Shown here one piece after another: positions 43,093-52,349 of a stretch of 64,000 bases of DNA (the stretch's first letter is position 1; the number at the start of each line of letters is the position of its first letter). The notes beneath the pieces were generated by a model. The model was not told the DNA's origin. It saw nothing but the letters and a program-made list of their open reading frames with translations, and made no database searches. The stretch lies in contig NZ_JALBUF010000002.1 of the NCBI RefSeq assembly GCF_022606465.1, positions 62,001-126,000 on the forward strand, given 5' to 3'. A program made the translations under genes and the position numbers. Origin of the DNA: Sulfoacidibacillus ferrooxidans. Lineage in GTDB: Bacteria > Bacillota > Bacilli > Alicyclobacillales > SLC66.

Positions 43093-44982
43093 ATGACGAC
43101 AAGTGATTACATTGCAGTGGTACAAGAGGCTTTAGATCACATTGGGCGACTGGATCGTATAGCGATGGAGCAAGCAAAACAAAGGCTTGATCATTTGACA
43201 AAACCTAAAGGGAGTCTAGGTCAATTAGAAACCTGGTTAATTCAAGCTGCAGGTATCCAGCAAACTGCAATAGCGGAGTTTGATCAAACGCATGTAGTGG
43301 TTATGGCAGGTGATCACGGCGTGGTCGAAGAGGGAGTATCGGCCTATCCAGCTGACGTGACCAAGCAGATGGTATTGAATTTTTTACATGGTGGGGCCAC
43401 CATTAATGCCCTTGCACGGCAAGCGCAAGCACAGGTGCATGTGGTTGATATCGGGGTAAAAGAAAGCATTGACCACCCCTTATTGCTCGCTCGCAATGTA
43501 AGGCGCGGTACGCGTAACTTTTGTAGGGAACAGGCTCTAACACTTACTGAGGTATGGCAAGCGCTTGCAACTGGTATAGAGATTGGTCAGAAAGTCGCAG
43601 ATGGCGGGAAACGCGTTGTAGTGCTTGGAGAAATGGGCATTGGAAATACGACGACAAGTGCTGCTATTTTTTGCGCACTTACTGGCGCGACTGTAGCAGA
43701 TGTTGTAGGGCGTGGTACGGGCATTGACGATGCGACGTTAGCACACAAAACGAATGTGATTACGCGCGCGTTGCAGATGCACCAACCGGATGCATCGGAT
43801 CCCATTGATGTTTTAAGTAAGTTAGGTGGCCTTGAAATTGCTGGGTTGGCAGGAGTTTTACTCGGGGCTGCTACAAAGCGCGCGGTCGTTATAGCGGATG
43901 GATTGATTAGTACGGTTGCCGTGTTGCTAGCAACACGGCTTGAACCTCGTGCCGTCCAGTACGTGATTGCGGGTCATCGCTCTCCAGAACCTGGACATGA
44001 TTTGGCACTACGTGCATTGCAACTGCGTCCAGTCTTAGATCTCTCTATGAGACTTGGAGAAGCTTCTGGTGGCGTTACCGCTATTCTTGTTTTACAGGGA
44101 GCAGGACGTGTCATGAAGGAAATGTCAACGTTTGAAGAAGCAGGGGTATCCGAAGGGGATCATCTTCATTCAGTTGATCAGCCGCAAGAAATAGATTCTG
44201 CAGATCAGAGATTGCCATTAAGCAACTTATCAAAGAGCCAACGAGATAAGGATCATGTGCAACAGGTTGCAGCGACTCTGTCGGAACTGTCCGGTGTAGG
44301 AGAAGAACCTGGGTTAGTCTACTCACAGTCAGAGTTGGAATTTACTCAGGAGGAACGGGCAGCTGTGTACAAAGCGATTTATTTGCGGCGCGATATTCGT
44401 CGATTTGTGTCCACACCGTTACCAGAAGATGCGTTATTGCGCATTCTAAATGCTGGACATCATGGGCCATCAGTAGGATTTATGCAACCGTGGAATTTTA
44501 TTTTAATTACAGATCCTATCGTTAAACTGCAATTGCGCGATATCGTAGAGCGAGAACGTCTTGCTGCATCTCTCCATTTTGCGGATCCTAAACGAGATGA
44601 GTATTTGCGATTAAAGGTAGAAGGAATTCTAGAGGCACCTTTGACAATTTGTGTAACCAATGACCCCACACGTGGCGGAACGCATGTCTTAGGGCGCAAT
44701 TCAATTGTTGAAACTGATCTCTTTTCAGTTTCTTGTGCGATTGAAAACATGTGGTTAGCTGCCCGTACGGAAAATATCGCGCTCGGTTGGGTGAGTATTT
44801 ATCAGAAGCCGGATGTTCAAGAGATTTTGCGTATTCCGCCACATGTTACGCCAGCTGGATTGCTCACGCTTGGCTATACAGATGAGTGGCCACAACAACC
44901 GATTCTTCAAACATCTGGTTGGCGCGCACGTGTGCCATTTACTGAAGTGCTTTATCGCAATCATTGGGGCATAAAGATGTAG
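43093..44982 (+). CDS. Fusion of CobT (DMB phosphoribosyltransferase) and BluB (DMB synthase)
   Basis: 629 residues with two enzymes. The first ~355 are CobT: LTKPKGSLGQLE, VVMAGDHGVVEEGVSAYP, GEMGIGNTTTSAAI, VGRGTGIDD and the catalytic Glu at about 323 in LGEASGG. A hydrophilic linker covers about 356-411. Residues from about 418 to the end are BluB of the nitroreductase fold: LRRDIRRF, HHGPSVGFMQPWNFI, an Asn/Asp-rich NDPTRGG segment, and ENMWLAARTENIALGWVS. BluB destroys FMNH2 with oxygen to make 5,6-dimethylbenzimidazole; CobT attaches ribose phosphate to it. ATG 43093 is chosen over 43072 for its GGGG spacing. Confidence 0.93.
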   Translation: MTTSDYIAVVQEALDHIGRLDRIAMEQAKQRLDHLTKPKGSLGQLETWLIQAAGIQQTAIAEFDQTHVVVMAGDHGVVEEGVSAYPADVTKQMVLNFLHGGATINALARQAQAQVHVVDIGVKESIDHPLLLARNVRRGTRNFCREQALTLTEVWQALATGIEIGQKVADGGKRVVVLGEMGIGNTTTSAAIFCALTGATVADVVGRGTGIDDATLAHKTNVITRALQMHQPDASDPIDVLSKLGGLEIAGLAGVLLGAATKRAVVIADGLISTVAVLLATRLEPRAVQYVIAGHRSPEPGHDLALRALQLRPVLDLSMRLGEASGGVTAILVLQGAGRVMKEMSTFEEAGVSEGDHLHSVDQPQEIDSADQRLPLSNLSKSQRDKDHVQQVAATLSELSGVGEEPGLVYSQSELEFTQEERAAVYKAIYLRRDIRRFVSTPLPEDALLRILNAGHHGPSVGFMQPWNFILITDPIVKLQLRDIVERERLAASLHFADPKRDEYLRLKVEGILEAPLTICVTNDPTRGGTHVLGRNSIVETDLFSVSCAIENMWLAARTENIALGWVSIYQKPDVQEILRIPPHVTPAGLLTLGYTDEWPQQPILQTSGWRARVPFTEVLYRNHWGIKM

Positions 44983-45061
44983 TTGATCTCATGCGCATCT
45001 ATGTAGGTTTAACGTAGCTTGTTTCAACATTAGATTAGTTACGAGCTTCCGCATCTAATCG

Positions 45062-45877
45062 TTAGCGTAGGTTTTGAGCATTTAACGGAGCGATTGTCAC
45101 AGCTTGTCTGCCCATCTGTACAAAGCTTTGGCGAAATGGACCTATTGGTATGTATTGTAATGATCCACTAAGTGGATTGTTGATGATGACATCGGTTTGC
45201 GTATAACCAATTAGTAAAACAGCATGCTCATCGAGGGTTGTATGAACAGGTCCTGTAGGACTCTCCCATGTGACAAATGTATGCACAGGTGCAAGCGTCG
45301 TGGTCGTCCATACTATCGTGGGGCGACCACTTTTTATGATAGCAAGTAGTGCATCAAAGCGAATACCAGTCAAATCTCGCGCTTTGTTTTTTACATAATC
45401 AGTGAGTAATTGTGCTATTGGGTGATGATAGACGCCAAATCCAGGTTGCTTACCAGTGATACTTCCAACAAACCCGTCATTGGGATTGCCCCAACTAACG
45501 ATCTGACCCTGGTTATTTTCGACGAGTGGAGTTTTGTCGCGTGCAATTTGATGGGCAAGTGTGAGATTACTTACGTGGATGTGGTCAAATTGCAAAAGCA
45601 TCGCAAGTGCTGTCACCTCACATCCATTCTCTAGCTGGGGCAATTGTCCGATGATAGGGACGCGAATGAATACTTGGTGATGGATTGTGCCTGATAATAC
45701 ATGCTGTTTCTGTGCCACCATCGAGACACGATCAGGACGAGTCAAGTGAAGATGATTCATAGATGGAAGTGGGATGGTCACAATAAAGAGGATAGCCACT
45801 ATGATCGTGAGCACTTGAACGCGAAGATAATGTCTTAACCAATGTAACACGCCATTGGAGTATATGCGGGTGCGCAC
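45062..45877 (-). CDS. C39-like cysteine peptidase family protein with N-terminal membrane anchor
   Basis: 271 residues. A hydrophobic stretch at about 20-40 acts as signal anchor or uncleaved signal. The rest is a Peptidase_C39_2-like domain: QLENGCEVTALAMLLQF (nucleophile Cys about 86), WGNPNDGFVGSITG, and TLDEHAVLLIGY with the candidate His, followed by NNPLSG. In this family many members are secreted and uncharacterised. GTG 45877 follows GGAGGGA on the minus strand. It is convergent with cobT-bluB; only a weak hairpin (attagat/atctaat near 45033-45057) separates them. Confidence 0.78.
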   Translation of the reverse strand: MRTRIYSNGVLHWLRHYLRVQVLTIIVAILFIVTIPLPSMNHLHLTRPDRVSMVAQKQHVLSGTIHHQVFIRVPIIGQLPQLENGCEVTALAMLLQFDHIHVSNLTLAHQIARDKTPLVENNQGQIVSWGNPNDGFVGSITGKQPGFGVYHHPIAQLLTDYVKNKARDLTGIRFDALLAIIKSGRPTIVWTTTTLAPVHTFVTWESPTGPVHTTLDEHAVLLIGYTQTDVIINNPLSGSLQYIPIGPFRQSFVQMGRQAVTIAPLNAQNLR

Positions 45878-45940
45878 TTTTCATCTATCCCTCCTACTGC
45901 GTCCTCTTTTACCACTCTAAAAGATGGTGAATTCAAGCGT

Positions 45941-47386
45941 CTATTTACTATTGAAACGATTCCGCAAACGGTCGATGGAGTTCATAGAACCCATCAGGTG
46001 CACTACGTCAAATTGTTCAAGAACGGTATGGCCACGGGGAACTATTTTTTCTTCACCACGCTCAATTGAAATAAACAAGACATCATGCGGCAGTAATAAT
46101 CTACGCATGGGCGTGTGACTAAAACGCGGTGATAGTACGTCAACTTGAGCGATGACCCAGCCCTCTGGCAAAAAGTCCACAGGAAGTGACGAGTTTGCGT
46201 TGGGTGGTTTCAACTGAGTTTGGGATCCCACAAGTCGTGTGAACACACCAGGTGAGATGAGACAGGTGATAATAGCTAAAAGAATGAGACCGTTTGCTAG
46301 TCCTGACGGAATGACTCCAATTTGTTGGCCTAGTTTACTGGCTACAATGGTTAAGCTTAATTGCGATCCAAGCAGAAATCCAGCAGCAACTCGTTCTTTT
46401 GTTTTAAAGCCCTTCATCCACCATAAAGCGGCTATCATTTTATTTACATACATACCAATAAGAATAATGCCAAGACTAATCCAGAAATAAGCATTTCCAA
46501 TGAGCGATGATAAGTTAAAGGTCAGACCAACATTGACAAAAAAGATGGGTAAAAAGAAGCCATATCCTATAGAATTTAATTTTTGTGTGAGCTCCGAGTG
46601 TTTTTCTGATAGCAAGCTGATGATGGCGCCGGCTAAAAATGCACCTACGACAACCTGTGTTCCGAGCAATTGGGCGAGTGCTAGAAAGATGAGAATGAGA
46701 GCAAAAGAACCGCGCAGACCCAGTTCACTAGTGGCGTTTTCAACCGCTGTAAAGAGGTGAATGCCTTTTACCGCTTTTAGTACTCTGTAAACTGCTACGA
46801 AGACAAACAGCAAGACGAGCACGAGAAGTACGCTTGCCGCATTGCCAGATGTATGCCATGTGGTGTAGGCTGCAACAAATATGAGCGTCATGATATCAGC
46901 TAATAAAGCATAAACTAAAATTTCTTGGCCAAATGGAACTAAAAGCCATCCCTTTTCTTTTAAAGCAGGGGTGACGATTCCTATCGATGTTGTACTCAAG
47001 ATAAATGTTAGAAATAGTGGGTGATGAACCAAATGCAGACCGTATAACAGGTACGCAATAACTCCTGAAGCGACCATGGCTGTAATGAAAAACAAGATGC
47101 CCTTTAGCCATGGTGCACGTTCATTGTTACGACCACTTTGCAAGATGAGATCAAAATCTATTTCAAGACCGGATAAAAACATAAGATAAGAGAATGCAAG
47201 GTCAGAGAGAAAAGTTACATAGTTTGTACTTTCGGTTAAATGAAAGCCGCTAGGGCCTACGATGATACCAAGCAAAATTTCAACTACAATAGCAGGGACT
47301 AAACCGCGAGTTAACCGATAAGATGCCCATGGGGATAGAAAAGCGATCACAGTGACAAAGAGTAGAGAATAGTAAGTGTTATACAA
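45941..47386 (-). CDS. CPA2-type cation:proton antiporter with TrkA-C domain
   Basis: Membrane antiporter of about 481 residues with some 12 hydrophobic segments: LVPAIVVEILLGIIVGPSG and FLSGLEIDFDLIL early on, and GAFLAGAIISLLSE later, as in KefB/Na-H exchangers. A soluble C-terminal part (about 400-481) resembles the TrkA-C ligand-sensing domain (WVIAQVDVLSPRFSHTPMRRLLLPHDVLFISIERGEEKIVPRG in parts). TTG 47386 is preferred, with AGGAG eight bases upstream; an ATG at 47407 lacks a site. K+ or Na+ specificity is open. It is divergent from the SLT gene. Confidence 0.85.
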   Translation of the reverse strand: MYNTYYSLLFVTVIAFLSPWASYRLTRGLVPAIVVEILLGIIVGPSGFHLTESTNYVTFLSDLAFSYLMFLSGLEIDFDLILQSGRNNERAPWLKGILFFITAMVASGVIAYLLYGLHLVHHPLFLTFILSTTSIGIVTPALKEKGWLLVPFGQEILVYALLADIMTLIFVAAYTTWHTSGNAASVLLVLVLLFVFVAVYRVLKAVKGIHLFTAVENATSELGLRGSFALILIFLALAQLLGTQVVVGAFLAGAIISLLSEKHSELTQKLNSIGYGFFLPIFFVNVGLTFNLSSLIGNAYFWISLGIILIGMYVNKMIAALWWMKGFKTKERVAAGFLLGSQLSLTIVASKLGQQIGVIPSGLANGLILLAIITCLISPGVFTRLVGSQTQLKPPNANSSLPVDFLPEGWVIAQVDVLSPRFSHTPMRRLLLPHDVLFISIERGEEKIVPRGHTVLEQFDVVHLMGSMNSIDRLRNRFNSK

Positions 47387-47446
47387 GTTTTCAACTCCTG
47401 TTATCATAGGCTAGTCGAGTTTGTTCTATCATGTTACTATGAGAGT

Positions 47447-48610
47447 ATGAATAAGACCATCATGTATCGAAGCATAATGATATTATTTTGTGGCATTTTT
47501 GCATTTTCTATGTTTGCTGTACGCTCAACAGAGGTGCAGGCAAAAGAAACAACACTTATGCATTTACAAAAGGACTATCGAAAAGCAAAAGTGCGAAGTA
47601 CTCAGTTGCAGGAGCAAATGGTATCCCTGACAAAAGCGCAACAACAAGTTGCGAGTCGTTTGGCACAAACAGAACAGTCACTGATTCGCGCAGAGTTGCA
47701 ACAGAGGAGTCAAGAGCACATCATAGCATTGCTTCACGCACAGATCCAACAAGATCGCAGAATGACGGATAAGTTTGCACGTAAGGCTGAAGTGGCTGAT
47801 ACACAGTTGCGAGGTCAACTGGAATTTTGGTATGAACAAGGGTCACTTCCCTACATAGAAGTATTGTTAGCTGCGCATAGTTTTTCCGATTTTTTGTATA
47901 GAGTATCCGCTATGGATGCTTTATTGGTTCAGCAAAAGGAAGTCTTTACAGAAGATGCCCGTATTTTAAAAAAATTCGAGGTACTCACGGCTCACGAAAA
48001 ATTGGATGAGCAGCGAGCGCAAGCTGTATATGCTAGTGTTAAGGCGGGGCGGGAAAAAATAGCCGCATCATTTACTGTGGAAAAAAATCTAATTGCACAT
48101 GTTGAGACGTTAAAAAGCGTCGCTCAAATCAATCGCGGTCAGCAGATTGAGATGATGCAAAGGCTCGCTTCTCAAATTGCTGCAGTAGAGATGGAGCAAG
48201 CGCGGATGGCAGCGGAAGAGGCTGCTAAGAAGGCGAAAAATTACAGCGCAGTAACAGCCCCACCTGCAGGAGCACTATTGAACTCTGCTGCTGTACAAAA
48301 TGACCTTACGATAGCCATTTCTGACACGGATGTACCTCGATCATGGTTACCATGGTTGCTACTTCTGGTACAATACGAGAGCGGGGGGAATCCGTCTGCG
48401 CAATGTCCTGTTGCAGTTGATGGTGAACATGCGTCAGGGCTCATGCAAATGTTGCCAGAAACATTTGCGCGCTACGCTTTAGCTGGGCATGATAATATTT
48501 GGAATCCGGTTGATAATGCGATCGCCGCGATTCGCTATATTCAAGCGGCGTATGGTAGTCCGTGGAATATTCCGGGTATTCAACAAGAATCGACGTATAG
48601 AGGGTATTGA
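47447..48610 (+). CDS. Exported coiled-coil protein with C-terminal lytic transglycosylase (SLT) domain
   Basis: 387 residues. A signal peptide or anchor lies at about 7-32. A long coiled coil spans about 33-260, rich in Gln, Ala, Glu and Lys, like CwlO/PcsB N-terminal domains. The C-terminal ~100 residues are an SLT-type domain: LVQYESGGNPSAQ (catalytic Glu), SGLMQMLPETF and NPVDNAIAAIRYIQAAYGSPWNI (in part). It likely cleaves peptidoglycan glycan strands at the cell surface. ATG 47447 has an imperfect site. It precedes a PBP1A gene, so cutting and synthesis genes are neighbours. Confidence 0.85.
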   Translation: MNKTIMYRSIMILFCGIFAFSMFAVRSTEVQAKETTLMHLQKDYRKAKVRSTQLQEQMVSLTKAQQQVASRLAQTEQSLIRAELQQRSQEHIIALLHAQIQQDRRMTDKFARKAEVADTQLRGQLEFWYEQGSLPYIEVLLAAHSFSDFLYRVSAMDALLVQQKEVFTEDARILKKFEVLTAHEKLDEQRAQAVYASVKAGREKIAASFTVEKNLIAHVETLKSVAQINRGQQIEMMQRLASQIAAVEMEQARMAAEEAAKKAKNYSAVTAPPAGALLNSAAVQNDLTIAISDTDVPRSWLPWLLLLVQYESGGNPSAQCPVAVDGEHASGLMQMLPETFARYALAGHDNIWNPVDNAIAAIRYIQAAYGSPWNIPGIQQESTYRGY

Positions 48611-48659
48611 ATGATGTCAGAGAAAGTTTGGCGTTCTGATGACAATCTGCTTTAAAACT

Positions 48660-48688
48660 TTGCACAACTATGAGACCTCTATTACAAT
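48660..48688 (+). promoter_or_regulatory. Sigma-A promoter of the PBP1A gene
   Basis: TTGCAC (48660-48665), 17-base spacer, TACAAT (48683-48688), about 33 bases before the ATG. Confidence 0.65.
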
Positions 48689-48721
48689 GTTAACGTCGCC
48701 AGCAGTAGAGGGAGGATAGAA

Positions 48722-51172
48722 ATGGATAAAAAAGGGAAAGCAACAACCAAAGGCTCTGCTACAAAAACGGAGCTGAGACGGTCGCGAAAACGCGTTCCTA
48801 GATGGGTAAAGATTACTTGGATAGGGAGCTTTAGCACGTTGATCTTCGCAGTGTTGGTTGTAGGCTTTGTCTGGTTTTTTGCAACTCCGCGTGTGAATCT
48901 AAGCATGCTCGATCAGTCAAGTACGCCGACAGAAGTATTTGACCGATATGGACAATTGGCTTTTAAGATACAACCAGCTGGAATTCAGCAAGTTCCATTA
49001 AAAGATATACCGCTAAATGCACAACAGGCACTTATTGCAACAGAGGACGCCGGATTCTATCATAACTTTGGATTTAGCATTAAAGGTTACTTTCGTGCGG
49101 CGTTTCATGACTTATTGCATAGAGATACAGGGCAGGGCGCAAGTACCATTACACAGCAGTTGGCGAAGTTTGTGTACCTAAATGACAATAAAACGATTGG
49201 CTATAAGTTAGAGGAATTATTGCTTTCCATTCAAATTTCACGGCAGTATACTAAACAGCAAATTCTTGACATGTATTTTAATCATGTGTACTTTGGCAAT
49301 GGGGCTACAGGTATTTCTCAAGCAGCCTATACGTATTTTGGGTTAAAGCCATCGCAAATGAACCAAATGACGTTGCCACAAAGTGCACTTTTAGCTGGAC
49401 TTCCACAAGCTCCATCGCTCTATGATCCGCTTGTGAATCCAAAGCTTGCACTACAACGCCGCAATGAAGTACTGCAACGCATGGAAGAACAGCATTATAT
49501 TTCGTATGCGACAATGGTTAAAACTCAAAAAGAACCACTTGAACTACATCCAAAAACGAATAATTTGTCAGGCATACCACCGCAGTATGATTATTATCGG
49601 GACTTTTTGTATCAAGAGTTGAATCAGTTACACTTAAGTACGCAAATGCTCTCTCAAGGTGGCGTGAAAATCTATACGTCACTCGATCCACAATTGCAAA
49701 TGGCGACTTATAACGTTATTAATGATTCAGCGTATTATCCAACTCCGCTCTCAACGGCAACAGAAGAAATTGAAGGAGCGGCTACATTTATCGATCCTCA
49801 TACAGGCGGAATTATGGCTCTGGTGGGTGGACGGCAAAATGAATACACGTATCGTGGTTTTGATTATGCGGTGTCAACACAGCGTTCACCAGGGTCGGCG
49901 ATGAAACCGTTAGTCGTTTACGGTCCGGCGCTTCAGTCGGGACAGTGGAACGCAAATTCTGCCTTAAAAGATGGTGTCAATAATCAGCTCTCGTTTGGCA
50001 GCTATACGGTGAGTGACTGGGAAACGCATCCTACAGAAAATGGCTATGTAACATTACGCTGGGCATTAGCGGAATCGTGGAATGTACCAGCTGTATGGTT
50101 ACTCGATAAGATTGGCATTCAAACGGGAATTGACTTTGCGGAAAAAACGGGAATTAATCTTTCTAGTCCGGCCAATCAAAATCTAACCATTGCACTTGGC
50201 AATATTCACCCTGGTATCTCGCCATTGCAACTAGCAGATGCATATTGCTCGTTTGATGACAATGGAGTGCGGATGCCTGCGCATTTGATTGATCGGATTA
50301 TTAATGCTCAGGGACAAGTGATCTATCAAAATCAATCGCAACCGGTTACTGTAATGTCTCCATCCACGGCGACACAGATGGTGGCACTGTTACGCAATAA
50401 CGTCGTAAATGGCATTGTTTCAGGTGCTGCGGTACCAGGACACGAGGTTGCAGGGAAAACAGGATCTGTGGCGTATACCAATACATCGCATACAGACAGC
50501 GATCTTTGGGTAGCTGCATTTACGCCAAATGTGGTTGGTGCTGTGTGGGAGGGTTACCCAGATACAACGCTAGCCAATAGTTTGCCACAGTGGTCTAGTA
50601 GCTTTCCGCCACGAGTCTTTTCCGCTATTTTAAGTCAGGGGTTACCTTCAACAGGCGGATCATTTGATGTGGCTCCAGCGGCTGGACCGGATTTTCCAGG
50701 AGTAGTACCTGGTCAAAGCGCCAAAAAACAAAAGGCGAAAGGGCAGAGTACAACGACTCCAGCGGGTAGTAGTCAGCCAACGACGCCAACTAGTCCAGCA
50801 ACGGGAACGAATGGTACGACAGGAACGGGTACTAACAACGGAACACCACCAGCCTCTACTGCCCCTGGAACGGGTAAAGGGCAAACGAATACTAATCCAA
50901 GTACACCTTCCACTCCAGCAGGCAATGGATCTGGTTCCAATCCAGCTGGTGGTGGTACATCAACTACCGGTAATGGCAATGGTACAAATACTGGGACAGG
51001 TGGAAACACTACTCAACCGTCTGGGTCAGGAAATAGTCCAGGTGGCGGCAATGGCCCGCCAGGTGTAGGCAGTGGCCAAGGCCAAGTGGGACCAGGGGCC
51101 GGATCTGGTAGTAGTACTGGGACTTCTGGTACTACTAGTCCGAGTGCTCCTGCTACAGCACCTGCGAATTAG
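48722..51172 (+). CDS. Class A penicillin-binding protein 1A (transglycosylase/transpeptidase) with low-complexity tail
   Basis: Bifunctional peptidoglycan synthase of 816 residues. A basic cytoplasmic tail and one membrane helix (about 35-58) lead to the GT51 glycosyltransferase domain (ATEDAGFYHNFGFS with catalytic Glu, QGASTITQQLAKF). The transpeptidase motifs follow: SPGSAMKPL (SxxK), SWN, and KTGS. From about residue 660 the tail is almost only Gly, Thr, Ser, Asn and Pro, about 155 residues, without a recognisable PASTA or FN3 domain. GGGAGG precedes ATG 48722. Such tails occur in Bacillus PBP1, where they may span the wall. Confidence 0.93.
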   Translation: MDKKGKATTKGSATKTELRRSRKRVPRWVKITWIGSFSTLIFAVLVVGFVWFFATPRVNLSMLDQSSTPTEVFDRYGQLAFKIQPAGIQQVPLKDIPLNAQQALIATEDAGFYHNFGFSIKGYFRAAFHDLLHRDTGQGASTITQQLAKFVYLNDNKTIGYKLEELLLSIQISRQYTKQQILDMYFNHVYFGNGATGISQAAYTYFGLKPSQMNQMTLPQSALLAGLPQAPSLYDPLVNPKLALQRRNEVLQRMEEQHYISYATMVKTQKEPLELHPKTNNLSGIPPQYDYYRDFLYQELNQLHLSTQMLSQGGVKIYTSLDPQLQMATYNVINDSAYYPTPLSTATEEIEGAATFIDPHTGGIMALVGGRQNEYTYRGFDYAVSTQRSPGSAMKPLVVYGPALQSGQWNANSALKDGVNNQLSFGSYTVSDWETHPTENGYVTLRWALAESWNVPAVWLLDKIGIQTGIDFAEKTGINLSSPANQNLTIALGNIHPGISPLQLADAYCSFDDNGVRMPAHLIDRIINAQGQVIYQNQSQPVTVMSPSTATQMVALLRNNVVNGIVSGAAVPGHEVAGKTGSVAYTNTSHTDSDLWVAAFTPNVVGAVWEGYPDTTLANSLPQWSSSFPPRVFSAILSQGLPSTGGSFDVAPAAGPDFPGVVPGQSAKKQKAKGQSTTTPAGSSQPTTPTSPATGTNGTTGTGTNNGTPPASTAPGTGKGQTNTNPSTPSTPAGNGSGSNPAGGGTSTTGNGNGTNTGTGGNTTQPSGSGNSPGGGNGPPGVGSGQGQVGPGAGSGSSTGTSGTTSPSAPATAPAN

Positions 51173-51220
51173 GCTAGGGTACATGATCGTTCGTCTATCT
51201 TTCTAGAAGGTGATAGTAAA

Positions 51221-51263
51221 GGAAACAGCGGCCCCACATCATTGGGAGCCGCTGTTTCCTTTT
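51221..51263 (+). terminator. Terminator of the PBP1A gene
   Basis: A 12-bp stem ggaaacagcggc/gccgctgtttcc (51221-51232 with 51248-51259), extra CCC/GGG pairing in the loop, then a T run. Confidence 0.85.
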
Positions 51264-51313
51264 GGCTTGTCATAGAGATTGTGCATGTGATGCTGCTATT
51301 TCTTGCTGTGTTG

Positions 51314-52063
51314 TTATAGCTGCAAAAAATCAACCAATTCTTGATCGTTAACGACATGTCCAACATAAAATACGCCAAATTCTCCATAGCGCGCACTGAC
51401 TTCATCAAAGCGCATTTCATATACGAGTTTTTTGAATTCTAGTGGATCATTGGCGTAGAGCGTGACTCCCCACTCCCAATCATCGAGGCCTGCAGATCCT
51501 GTAATGATTTGAGTCACTCTACCTGCGTATTTACGTCCAATCATACCGTGACTGCGCATCAATTGTACGCGTTCCTCCATACTGAGCATAAACCAATTGT
51601 CGTTGCCAGAGCGCCTCTTATTCATGGGATAGAAGCAGATATGCGGCATCATTTCGCTAAGCTGTGGACGTAGGCGAGGCAATAACTGCGGATCATCTTC
51701 TGGCGCAATATCTGGTTTTGATAAGTAGCTACTTAACTCAACGATGGACAAATAAGAGTAGGGTTTTTTCGTGAAAGTAGCAAAGCTTGTCTTATCGAAC
51801 TCCGTTTCACTGTCCATGAGATCACTTACGGTAGAGCGAAAATGAACAAATAACAGATCCGCTTTATGCCCTGCGATCGTATATACGCCAAATCCGCCCG
51901 TGCGGTTTTGGTCGTCAGCACGATACTTTTCAGTATAGGCGGTTAGTTCGCGTAAAGCATCTGCTCGTATCTCTTCACTTGCAGCTTTCCATGCATGCCA
52001 ATCTATCGTACGAAAATCATGTAACGCATACCAGCCTTCAATCGTTTGTGTTGGTTCAGACAT
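51314..52063 (-). CDS. hemQ: Coproheme decarboxylase HemQ (ChdC), chlorite dismutase family
   Basis: 249 residues. It performs the last step of the Gram-positive coproporphyrin-dependent haem pathway, oxidative decarboxylation of coproheme to haem b using peroxide. Family landmarks are EGWYALHDFRTIDW at the N-terminus, PYSYLSIVELSSY, CFYPMNKRR, the proximal haem His in MRSHGMIGRKYAGRV and DDWEWGVTLYANDP. ATG 52063 follows GGAGAGAT on the minus strand. No other hem gene is in the window. Confidence 0.95.
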   Translation of the reverse strand: MSEPTQTIEGWYALHDFRTIDWHAWKAASEEIRADALRELTAYTEKYRADDQNRTGGFGVYTIAGHKADLLFVHFRSTVSDLMDSETEFDKTSFATFTKKPYSYLSIVELSSYLSKPDIAPEDDPQLLPRLRPQLSEMMPHICFYPMNKRRSGNDNWFMLSMEERVQLMRSHGMIGRKYAGRVTQIITGSAGLDDWEWGVTLYANDPLEFKKLVYEMRFDEVSARYGEFGVFYVGHVVNDQELVDFLQL

Positions 52064-52349
52064 AATAAAATCTCTCCTTTACCTACCCGTAAGCATATCA
52101 TATACAGTCGTTCCGCTACTAAACTAAGCGTACCGCTTTCACTTAACAGAATCAATCCAGTCGGAACTCAAAACATGACAAATATCGACCAATCTAAGCA
52201 TTCAATTTGTTGTAATTTGCCGAAATGTGCATTGACGATCTACTCTACCTATGCTACTGTTTTAGTAGATTACCACTCGTCTCTATTTATGAGTTTTATC
52301 ATCTATTACATAGCTAAATGAAATATATTCTAGAAGGCGAGGACCGTAC

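Noticed and set aside
50660-51068. Long open frames on both strands in the 3' part of the PBP1A gene, including a Val/Pro-rich minus-strand one
   Set aside because: They are shadows of the repetitive Gly/Thr/Ser/Pro coding tail; no ribosome sites and no family similarity.
52219-52226. Sigma-D -10 box GCCGAAAT upstream of the flagellar gene
   Set aside because: No TAAA-like -35 at the right distance; kept only as a remark in the gene entry.
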